The notes below the pieces were generated by a model that saw only the letters and a list, made by a program, of their open reading frames with translations, was not told the origin of the DNA and did not search any database. Shown here piece by piece: positions 1 through 6,950 of a DNA stretch of 64,000 nt. The DNA lies in IMG/VR virus record IMGVR_UViG_3300042484_000873, positions 1 through 64,000 of that record. One strand, given 5' to 3'. Position 1 is the stretch's first letter. Each line of letters begins with the position of its first letter. This DNA comes from a virus. The position numbers were made by a program, and so were the translations under genes.

Positions 1-1
1 G

Positions 2-142
2 GCTGTAGTGAAGTCTGTCAATGCTCTTTCAATTGACGCTTCGGTAACGCACATTCTGTATCATCAAGACAAAGTAGATACAGACTTGTTGAAGGTTCGC
101 TTTTGTCGATTGCCTTCTCGGTATTCCCATAGTTATTGCTAA
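2..142 (+). CDS. C-terminal end of an unrecognised protein (partial)
   Basis: An open frame enters from the left edge and runs 46 codons to a TAA at 140-142. The visible tail is mixed hydrophobic and charged with a Tyr-Cys end, and shows no motif I recognise. It is convergent with the minus-strand recombination genes and is followed by a small hairpin with a T-run. The only support for coding is the open frame and the terminator-like structure behind it, so this could also be a chance frame. Confidence 0.35.
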   Translation, partial: AVVKSVNALSIDASVTHILYHQDKVDTDLLKVRFCRLPSRYSHSYC

Positions 143-191
143 CTATGCTTACTCCAGATCCATCAGCTATCTTTCAAGCATCTTCAAGGAG

Positions 192-219
192 GTCTGACAA
201 ACTCAGACAACAAATTTTT
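192..219 (+). terminator. Weak intrinsic terminator between convergent genes
   Basis: GTCTGA (192-197) and TCAGAC (203-208) form a perfect 6-bp stem with a 5-nt loop. Five T residues follow at 215-219 on the + strand. It lies between the end of the left-edge + gene and the stop codon of the minus-strand nuclease. The stem is short and the T-run is six bases away, so it is a weak candidate. Confidence 0.35.
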
Positions 220-227
220 ACTATATA

Positions 228-788
228 TTAGGTATTGATTGTGAGGATATTATTTGGTTTTGACGTTGTGTCTGTTGATATTGAATATGTTTTCAGTAGT
301 TCCGTGTTCAGAGCAAAGAATGAATCGAATTCAAAGATTGTCCAATCACCGTGTTTTTTAGAGGTATAATACACGAAATTATCACTAACCCATGTTAGTT
401 TGCTTTGTACAGCAACATAACGACCCTTACGATTAAACTTCATAAACAGAAGATTAACATCGTGTGGATCAGCTACGTCCATGAGTTGATCTAGCCAAGC
501 GTCTATTACTTTACAATCCCCTGTAAGTAACAGATGAAACGGAAAATCAGCATAAAATTTGCACTCTATATTCATTCGTTTGAATGATTGACCGGGTACA
601 ACATCGCCCTTAAAAGAACGAATTTGACCCTCATGCAAGACTTCTTTGCGTATTTGATTTTTACCGCCCACATAAGCACCAGAGCCCGGAGCACGGATGA
701 ATGATTCACCGTACTTCTCTGATAGATATTTAGCGACTTCTCGCTCAAAACCGGAGCCTTTAGCTTTTTGTGGACTTGTCATAGACAT
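228..788 (-). CDS. PD-(D/E)XK-type nuclease, Holliday-junction-resolvase-like
   Basis: A 186-residue protein with the layout of a small PD-(D/E)XK nuclease: an N-terminal helix with GSGFERE (Glu15), then Gly61-Asp62, then Glu75-Cys76-Lys77 as the ExK motif, with a Gly/Ala-rich loop between. This order matches Hjc-like resolvases and related phage endonucleases, where the Asp and Glu bind metal for DNA cleavage. It is the last gene of the minus-strand recombination block, 31 bases downstream of gp46, which suggests a role in replication-recombination or genome processing. ATG at 788 and a second in-frame ATG at 782 are both possible starts. The fold call is firm; whether it cuts junctions, ends or host DNA is inference. 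Confidence 0.7.
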   Translation of the reverse strand: MSMTSPQKAKGSGFEREVAKYLSEKYGESFIRAPGSGAYVGGKNQIRKEVLHEGQIRSFKGDVVPGQSFKRMNIECKFYADFPFHLLLTGDCKVIDAWLDQLMDVADPHDVNLLFMKFNRKGRYVAVQSKLTWVSDNFVYYTSKKHGDWTIFEFDSFFALNTELLKTYSISTDTTSKPNNILTINT

Positions 789-819
789 ATACTTATCATG
801 TATTATTGCAACCTATAAT

Positions 820-2892
820 TTATTCTACGTCTACCGCAGTATTATAGCTTGTAAAGCCGTTTTCTTTCACAACCTTAAGAACATTTGGTACACGACCTGC
901 TAGTTCTTCACGGTGTGAAACAAGCCAAATAGATTTTTGTCGTCTACGTGACATGTCTTTGAGAATCGCTAAACTGTTCTCAACACCCATAGTGTCAAGA
1001 CCCGAGTCAATCAATTCATCAATGAACAATGTGTTGATTGGACTGTATAATGATTCCCAAACATCACGGAAAGCAAAACTCAAGCCAAGAATCAATCGAT
1101 TGCGTTCACCTCGACTCAAGTTATCAAAGTCAAGTTCACGACCTAATTCTGTAATCTCAACTTGTAAATCATTCTTAAAGATAACTTGATGAGGTAGACC
1201 GATCTTGTCTAAATAATGTGTCAGTCTTGCGTTTAGATAACTCAAGTTCTGGTCAATAATCTTCTTACGAACAAAACTATCTTTGCTAGTTAACAAATCT
1301 AACAAGAACTTTTGATGTTCCATTGTTCGTGTTAACACATTGATAGCTTCAAAATCAATTGCTTGAAGTGCTTGTGTTTCCATCTCAACAACTTGTTCAC
1401 TATATGGATCAGTTTCTTGTGACTTGTTATCAATTTGATTTAGAATGTTAGCAACCTCACTTGAATGTTTAATTGCCTCTGCCTCAGTGTCATAATGCGT
1501 AATAGGTTGAGGAGCTAGAACAATTGCGGACAACTCACTTAATTGTTCACTAAATGGATTAGACTCTTGTTTTTTAGTTTCCCAAACATTCTTTAAGTTA
1601 ATTACATCACCGCTGTGACGAATAGCTTCTGCTTCTGTTTTGTATTTTGGAGTAGGCTTAGTGCCTAATTCAATAACCAATGACTGATTGATTGACAATT
1701 TACTCTCAAGTTCAATCAACTCAGCTTTTGTATTTTCAAGTACAGTAGTCTTTTCTAATGTGACCTCTAAATGTTTATCGTCATGGAAGTCTTGACCACA
1801 GGCATAACACTTATGATCCTCAAGTTCTTTAACTTCCCGAACCAATTTATCAATTAATTTTTTTTCTTTTGTAATACTTTTGGTTAGGGTATCAATTATC
1901 GTTGCTATAGATTTTTGTTCAGCAGAATCGTGTAGCCAATCTTTTAAGTCAGTCCATGCTTTAAGTTCAGCTTCAATGTCATACTCATTTTTAAGCAAAT
2001 AGGCTTTGTGTGCGATTGAAACATCGGTATCGTGTTTTTGTTGCCAAGCAGTAGAACGTGCAACTAATGCATTGTACGTATCCTGTGCTTCTTTTTGTTT
2101 TGTCCAAACATTTAAGTCTTTGTGTGCTTGTAGCTCTACTTCGATATTGATTTTACTTAATTCATCATATTGAAGGGCTAAACTAGTTAAATCATCATCA
2201 TGCTTCTTTAGCCACAATGTTTGTCTGCGCTTCAGTGCATCAATTTGTTCCTTGACACGCTTGTTAGCTTCTTCAATGGCTTTAACACGGAATTCTTCAC
2301 TTTGAATATCATCTTTGCTTTTACGAATCATTTCTTTAATGACTTCAGCCTTTTCAGATAGTAACGTGATACCCATTAACTGTTCAATAATATCTTTTTG
2401 TTCGTTATTCTTTAACGCAAGGAATGGTTCACTGTATGTATTCAATACAACAATGTGACGGAACATGTCGGCTGACATATTAATAACTTTTTCAATTGCA
2501 GCCTGTGTTTCTTTGTTCTCACCTTGCTGATCCTCAGAAGCTTTATCCTGAATATCATTAACATAGAATTTCAGCACATTGGGTTTACGACCACGTTCAA
2601 TCTTATAGTTAGTACCATTGACATTGAAAGTCAATGTAACCATCATGGCTTTACCATTTGTACGATTAACTAAATTATCTTTACGAATGTTATTAATGGG
2701 TGTACCAAACAATGCGTAGGAAAGACCTTGAATCAGTGTTGTCTTACCTGTGCCATTACGAGCACCGTCACCGCCTAAGTCTAAGTTCTCACCTAGAATA
2801 AGTGTTAAGTCTTTTTTGTCAAAGTCTACTGCTTGCGTTACTGCACCGATAGATAAAAAATTTCGTAATGTAATGTCTTGTAATGTAATCAT
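820..2892 (-). CDS. 46: Recombination endonuclease subunit gp46 (Rad50/SbcC-like ATPase)
   Basis: This 690-residue SMC-type ATPase is the large subunit of the T4 gp46/gp47 complex, which resects DNA ends for recombination-dependent replication. The Walker A loop is at residues 43-52 (GARNGTGKTT). Two long coiled-coil arms flank a zinc hook CYAC near residue 363. The ABC signature (LSRGER) lies near 592, Walker B (LFIDELID) near 616 and the H-loop (VSHRE) near 658. Its ATG overlaps the gp47 stop as ATGA, so the two subunits are translationally coupled, as expected for a fixed-stoichiometry complex. Size and motif order are ordinary for the family. Confidence 0.95.
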   Translation of the reverse strand: MITLQDITLRNFLSIGAVTQAVDFDKKDLTLILGENLDLGGDGARNGTGKTTLIQGLSYALFGTPINNIRKDNLVNRTNGKAMMVTLTFNVNGTNYKIERGRKPNVLKFYVNDIQDKASEDQQGENKETQAAIEKVINMSADMFRHIVVLNTYSEPFLALKNNEQKDIIEQLMGITLLSEKAEVIKEMIRKSKDDIQSEEFRVKAIEEANKRVKEQIDALKRRQTLWLKKHDDDLTSLALQYDELSKINIEVELQAHKDLNVWTKQKEAQDTYNALVARSTAWQQKHDTDVSIAHKAYLLKNEYDIEAELKAWTDLKDWLHDSAEQKSIATIIDTLTKSITKEKKLIDKLVREVKELEDHKCYACGQDFHDDKHLEVTLEKTTVLENTKAELIELESKLSINQSLVIELGTKPTPKYKTEAEAIRHSGDVINLKNVWETKKQESNPFSEQLSELSAIVLAPQPITHYDTEAEAIKHSSEVANILNQIDNKSQETDPYSEQVVEMETQALQAIDFEAINVLTRTMEHQKFLLDLLTSKDSFVRKKIIDQNLSYLNARLTHYLDKIGLPHQVIFKNDLQVEITELGRELDFDNLSRGERNRLILGLSFAFRDVWESLYSPINTLFIDELIDSGLDTMGVENSLAILKDMSRRRQKSIWLVSHREELAGRVPNVLKVVKENGFTSYNTAVDVE

Positions 2893-3905
2893 AGGTTATT
2901 GTAAATGTCCAAAAGAATCTTCTTATCAAAATTATTTGATTCAATGCTATTAATTTGGTCAATAATAATTTGGTCTACACTTTCAAACTTAAGTCCGTCA
3001 GCAGTTTGACCGTTCTCATTTGTTTCTACTTTCATAGGTATCAATGCCATCTCTCTTAGTTTATGCTCTGGTATCCAAGTTTCACGTAAGAAGTTGGCTT
3101 CTTCATATGAGATTTCAATGTCAAGATGTACTCGTACATGGCTATCAATTAATAGCAAGCCTTCAGGGTTTTCTAAGATATCACTTAGTTTATGTACACG
3201 GAACACGGGTTGTCTAGGCCAAGTATGAAAGACGGGCTCAGTTCCCCATTCCAATATCATCATGCCACGTGCGTCATCGCCTGCGTCAGCATAGTTATGA
3301 GGGAAAGCATTACCGATGTACCAAATGTTCTTACGTGCCTGTCGTTTATGAAAATGACCACTGAATACTTTTTCAAATCCAGTCATATGGTCTTCATTAA
3401 TCTCACCATGATCGGGCATCTCTACCATTGCGTTCATATAGAATCTTGGAAGTTCTAAGTGACCAAACATATATTTGCCACCCATCTTTTGTAATTTCTT
3501 GTAATCATCATGCACAAGCCAAGGTGCAATAACTACATCTCCTTGTTGGAAGAAGTTGTTGATGATTTGTACGTTTGGTAGATGTTTAGCCCACTCAACG
3601 CTATGAATGTCCCTACGGTCACGATAATAAAGATCGTGATTGCCTGGTATAAAATATACAGTATCAAAGTTAGCACTTAGTTTCTCCAATGCTTGTAATC
3701 CAAATTGTAATGTATGAATGTTGATGCTTGCTCTATGATGATTATAATCACCTAAGAAGAAACAAGTCTCACATCCCTCACTCTTTGCTTTCTTAATGAA
3801 CCAATCTACGAAATCAGAACAGTCTTGGTTGTGTTGTAAGCTGTTACTCTTCAATCCAAAATGAATGTCAGTGAACACAGCGGCTTTTTTAAAAAGGTTA
3901 CTCAT
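2889..3905 (-). CDS. 47: Recombination endonuclease subunit gp47 (Mre11/SbcD-like nuclease)
   Basis: A 338-residue calcineurin-like phosphoesterase, the nuclease partner of gp46. The metal ligands appear in canonical order: Asp13 and His15 (FTDIHFG), Asp53 (LGDYNHH), Asn89-His90-Asp91 (GNHD), His149 (FGHLE), and His184 and His186 (SGHFH). It processes DNA ends for T4-type recombination and replication restart. It follows gp55 on the same strand, but a strong hairpin terminator lies between them, so it probably has its own start signal. An AT-rich TATAAT-like sequence sits just upstream of the ATG on the minus strand. Confidence 0.95.
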   Translation of the reverse strand: MSNLFKKAAVFTDIHFGLKSNSLQHNQDCSDFVDWFIKKAKSEGCETCFFLGDYNHHRASINIHTLQFGLQALEKLSANFDTVYFIPGNHDLYYRDRRDIHSVEWAKHLPNVQIINNFFQQGDVVIAPWLVHDDYKKLQKMGGKYMFGHLELPRFYMNAMVEMPDHGEINEDHMTGFEKVFSGHFHKRQARKNIWYIGNAFPHNYADAGDDARGMMILEWGTEPVFHTWPRQPVFRVHKLSDILENPEGLLLIDSHVRVHLDIEISYEEANFLRETWIPEHKLREMALIPMKVETNENGQTADGLKFESVDQIIIDQINSIESNNFDKKILLDIYNNL

Positions 3906-3921
3906 TTATCTATTATATAAT

Positions 3922-3948
3922 AAAGCCGTTACATATAGCAACGGCTTT
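3922..3948 (-). terminator. Intrinsic terminator behind gp55
   Basis: A perfect 9-bp inverted repeat, AAAGCCGTT (3922-3930) and AACGGCTTT (3940-3948), encloses a 9-nt loop. Read on the minus strand it comes directly after the gp55 stop codon and is followed by CTTTATTATAT, an acceptable U-rich tract. It separates gp55 transcription from gp47/gp46. Confidence 0.65.
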
Positions 3949-3955
3949 GGTTAAA

Positions 3956-4864
3956 TTATTCTTCGTACACCGTTGACACTGTGCCACCGGATCCTTGTCG
4001 TGACCAACTAGGGTTTAGACCATTCATTTCTAAAATGTCATCTCTAATGTTTTGATTACGCTTTTCGGTATTCAACACACGACAGAAACTATTAGTAATA
4101 GCGGCAGTGTAATAAGCGAATGGGTTAGCACTTTTAGCCTCATTGAAACGTAGACCAACATAAGTTAGTTGTAAGATGGCACTGTTACGCATCTCATCGT
4201 TGTATGTGTACCCACGCCAATTATATTTCATTGCGTATTTTTCGCACATCATAATGTACATACGGGCTAATTTGTTAGTAACTTGCCCGTGATCCTTACT
4301 GAATTCACCTGTCTCTAAATCACCTTTCCAATGACTCTTGCCTACGCAATAGAATGTATTGTTACTGTCAATTTTGTAATGTTGGAATGGGGGGAAGTTA
4401 ACTTTGACATGCACCATGTCGTCAACTTCAGCTTTTGTTGTAGTATCTTCTAAGTCAGCAAAAATCGCATCTGGATCGACCTCTTCAAATTCAAAGATAT
4501 CTTTAGCTGTTTTCTTTTTAACTGTCTTACGGGGCTGTTTTGGAGCAACCGGAACGTGATCCCAATTCATTACACGAAACACTAAATCTTTTATTTCAAT
4601 TGAATCGGGACTAACTGCATCTTTGGAACCCTGTTCTAAACTAAGACGTAAAGCACGTGTTTCTTTTGCCTGTTGAATTGTTTCTGGCTTGAAAGCATAC
4701 TCTAAACTATCTTGAATACTTGACTGTGGCATATCTACGATGTAGTCATATATATGATAACTTGGATTTACAAAGTAGCAATATGAATTCTTGCTCTCAT
4801 GTATTTCTTTTAAAATATCTTTATTATTTAGGTAATTGACAGGTTTTCTTGATGGTAGGGACAT
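3956..4864 (-). CDS. 55: gp55-like sigma factor for late transcription
   Basis: A 302-residue homologue of T4 gp55, the phage sigma factor that directs host RNA polymerase to late promoters. The start NYLNNKDIL resembles the T4 gp55 start. Residues about 205-275 carry the sigma-2-like core (KYNWRGYTYNDEMRN, then NPFAYYTAAITNSFCRVL and EKRNQ). T4 gp55 is 185 residues long; the extra length here is a central insertion with a Lys-rich stretch and an acidic segment (about 70-190). The C-terminus ends VSTVYEE, possibly a counterpart of the T4 clamp-binding tail. Late promoter motifs elsewhere in the window fit its role. It is transcribed away from the virion block from its own sigma-70-like promoter. 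Confidence 0.88.
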   Translation of the reverse strand: MSLPSRKPVNYLNNKDILKEIHESKNSYCYFVNPSYHIYDYIVDMPQSSIQDSLEYAFKPETIQQAKETRALRLSLEQGSKDAVSPDSIEIKDLVFRVMNWDHVPVAPKQPRKTVKKKTAKDIFEFEEVDPDAIFADLEDTTTKAEVDDMVHVKVNFPPFQHYKIDSNNTFYCVGKSHWKGDLETGEFSKDHGQVTNKLARMYIMMCEKYAMKYNWRGYTYNDEMRNSAILQLTYVGLRFNEAKSANPFAYYTAAITNSFCRVLNTEKRNQNIRDDILEMNGLNPSWSRQGSGGTVSTVYEE

Positions 4865-4889
4865 AATTCTCCGTTATTGTGTTGATGTA

Positions 4890-4918
4890 AGTATAGCATG
4901 ATTGTTGCAGAATAGCAA
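4890..4918 (-). promoter_or_regulatory. Sigma-70-type promoter for gp55, extended -10
   Basis: On the minus strand TTGCTA (4918-4913) and TATACT (4895-4890) are separated by exactly 17 bases, and TGC in front of the -10 makes an extended -10. GGAG stands just before the gp55 ATG. This fits host-polymerase transcription of the sigma factor before late genes turn on. GTTGC (4904-4908) and GCAAC (4915-4919) form an inverted repeat over the -35 that could be an operator. Confidence 0.6.
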
Positions 4919-4962
4919 CTGTTTTGTGAGAGAAAGGGTAAAAATAGCTCTTTTTTATTTAG

Positions 4963-4969
4963 CTAAATA
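4963..4969 (+). promoter_or_regulatory. T4-type late promoter of the virion block
   Basis: CTAAATA followed by six bases and then AAGGA (4975-4979). By T4 rules transcription would start near 4975, giving a leader that begins with the ribosome binding site of the first virion gene. The T4 late consensus TATAAATA is matched at six of eight positions. Confidence 0.55.
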
Positions 4970-4991
4970 TAAGTAAGGATAACAACATATT

Positions 4992-6638
4992 ATGGCAACG
5001 TGGACACCTACCGATCTGACTAACCCCGAGTTTGTAAGAACTAAGCTAACACCATTGGATAGAGCCAATGCGTTGCAAACTATGAGGACTAACCTCACAG
5101 GCATTCAATCGGCTCTGGGAAGAAATCGGACGGCATTGGCAGCGGCTGAAGAATTAACTAACGGTCCACTATCATTCGGAACAGTGAGAGATGCCCGTCG
5201 AGCCGCACAAGATGCTCAGGCGGCGGGCGCCGCAAATGCAGCCGAACTTCAAGTAAAATTTGAAGAATTACAAGCACAACGATCAATTCAATCAGCCAAC
5301 GCAGACAAATATCGTGCCCTTGTTCAACAAGGTGAAGAAGCAATAAGAACAGCGGAAATAGCAATTGCTACTCTTGAGGCTGCAGGGGCAGTGCCGCCCG
5401 GGACAAATCAAATCACCCCTCCGGAAGGTTACACAGAACCCATAAATCCACCGCAAGAAGTTCAACCTGATCAAAATCCAAATGCAGATCCTAATTTAGC
5501 TCCTGAGACAACTCCGGGGACAGAAGTTCAAAATCCATTCCCTCCGATATCAGTTGATCCAAATACTGATCCTAACACAAACGTTGCAGGTGAAATCGGA
5601 CAAGATATAACACCTCCGATAACTCAACCAACTATAGACCCAAATACTGATCCTAACACAAACGTTGCAGGTGAAATCGGACAAGATATAACACCTCCAC
5701 TAACAAAACCAGAAACTACCGCAGGATATCAAACAGACACTGGGGATGGTGGGGATGGTGGCACAGGTTCTGCTTCTTCTGCTGCCGGCGGTACTGACAG
5801 GGGCGGAGCCTCAGGTGCATTAAATGAAACTCGCGGAGATGCTGTAAAAAAAGATGCAGAAAGTTTTGAAAAAGCAAAAGATTGGCGTGTTCGGTTGAGT
5901 CTAGCACCAAGCGCAAAGTATTTGTATAAAAACAAGGGTAATGAAGGCATACTAGGGCCATTGGCAGCAACAAACGGTGTTATATTTCCGTATACTCCTA
6001 CTATAAGTGTAGTGTACGCAGCCAGTTATGATGCATCTGAATTAGTGCATAGCAATTATAAGATTTATAATTATAAGAGTAGTAATGTTGATACGGTAAC
6101 TATTACCGGTGACTTTACTGCACAAGACACAAATGAAGCTAACTACTTATTAGCTGTAATTCATTTCTTCAAATCTGTGACAAAAATGTTTTATGGACAA
6201 GATCAAAATCCAAGAAACGGTACTCCTCCGCCATTAGTTTATATGAGTGGAATGGGAACATTTCAATTTGATAACCATCCATTAGCAGTAACAAACTTTA
6301 CATACAGCTTGCCAAATGAAGTAGATTATATTCGTGCAGGCAGTGCAACAACCGAACCCGGAAGTTCTACTGCTGGTCAAGTACCAGTAAATAACACAGA
6401 TAGTGCATCGGAGGCAAGAATTCAGGCATCTGGATTGGGACCCAAAACTCCTAACTTTCAACGAGCACAAGCAACAATTAACAGTAACGCAACATATGTA
6501 CCTACAAAAATGCAAATAGTAATAACATGTATACCAATTGTCACTCGCAATGACATTAGTAATAACTTCAGTCTCAGAGATTATGCAACTGGTGCATTGT
6601 TGCAAGGTAGTAAACGCAACGGCGGAGGTATTTGGTAA
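4992..6638 (+). CDS. Baseplate/tail-tube-junction-like virion protein with Pro-rich linker
   Basis: A 548-residue protein in three parts. Residues 1-130 are Ala/Gln/Glu-rich and probably helical. Residues 135-260 are a Pro/Asn/Thr-rich linker holding two identical copies of a repeat unit. Residues about 295-548 form a beta-rich domain. That domain contains ANYLLAVIHFFKSVTKMFY and later FTYSLPNEVDYIRAG, a pattern I associate with tail-tube initiator or baseplate-hub proteins of T4-like environmental phages. The gene opens the late block, just before gp53, where T4-like genomes keep tail-tube cap and hub genes (gp48/gp54 region). Assignment to gp48 or gp54 specifically is not secure. Confidence 0.55.
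   Translation: MATWTPTDLTNPEFVRTKLTPLDRANALQTMRTNLTGIQSALGRNRTALAAAEELTNGPLSFGTVRDARRAAQDAQAAGAANAAELQVKFEELQAQRSIQSANADKYRALVQQGEEAIRTAEIAIATLEAAGAVPPGTNQITPPEGYTEPINPPQEVQPDQNPNADPNLAPETTPGTEVQNPFPPISVDPNTDPNTNVAGEIGQDITPPITQPTIDPNTDPNTNVAGEIGQDITPPLTKPETTAGYQTDTGDGGDGGTGSASSAAGGTDRGGASGALNETRGDAVKKDAESFEKAKDWRVRLSLAPSAKYLYKNKGNEGILGPLAATNGVIFPYTPTISVVYAASYDASELVHSNYKIYNYKSSNVDTVTITGDFTAQDTNEANYLLAVIHFFKSVTKMFYGQDQNPRNGTPPPLVYMSGMGTFQFDNHPLAVTNFTYSLPNEVDYIRAGSATTEPGSSTAGQVPVNNTDSASEARIQASGLGPKTPNFQRAQATINSNATYVPTKMQIVITCIPIVTRNDISNNFSLRDYATGALLQGSKRNGGGIW
5559..5698 (+). repeat. Perfect 59-bp direct repeat, period 81 bp, inside the Pro-rich linker
   Basis: Bases 5559-5617 and 5640-5698 are identical. 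They encode two copies of a unit reading PNTDPNTNVAGEIGQ followed by DITPP, 27 residues apart. Perfect identity at synonymous positions suggests a recent duplication that lengthens the linker. Confidence 0.85.
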
Positions 6639-6949
6639 TGGCACTTAATAGTTTATATCCAGCAACAAGCCCGTACTATACAACGGGTGTAGTTAATAAC
6701 AAATTTCTAGATGTGATGGTAGATAGACCTATCCCTAAATTAGCTAGTGATAGATACTGGACTATCACATCACAATATAATCTGCGCCCCGATTTGTTAG
6801 CGTATGACCAATATGCTAATCCTAAACTATGGTGGGTGTTTGCTAGTAGAAATCCAAACACATTACAAGACCCTTTCTTTGATTTCACTACTGGTACATC
6901 AATATATCTTCCAGAGAATTCTACTTTAATTTCAGTGTTGGGATTATAA
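6638..6949 (+). CDS. 53: Baseplate wedge subunit gp53-like
   Basis: A 103-residue protein matching the gp53 family: DRYWTITSQYNLRPDLL, then LWWVFASRNPN and DPFFDF, ending in a short hydrophobic segment (IYLPENSTLISVLGL). gp53 joins the wedge to the hub in T4 baseplates through a LysM-like fold. I place the start at the ATG at 6638, which overlaps the upstream TAA as TAATG and lies ten bases after GGAGG. A TTG two codons earlier (6632) is less likely. T4 gp53 is longer (about 196 residues), so this is a compact version. Confidence 0.8.
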   Translation: MALNSLYPATSPYYTTGVVNNKFLDVMVDRPIPKLASDRYWTITSQYNLRPDLLAYDQYANPKLWWVFASRNPNTLQDPFFDFTTGTSIYLPENSTLISVLGL

Positions 6950-6950
6950 A

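Noticed and set aside
186-192. A strong AAGGAGG on the plus strand
   Set aside because: No start codon follows at a usable distance and the stretch runs into a hairpin, so it is not a ribosome site for any gene seen here.
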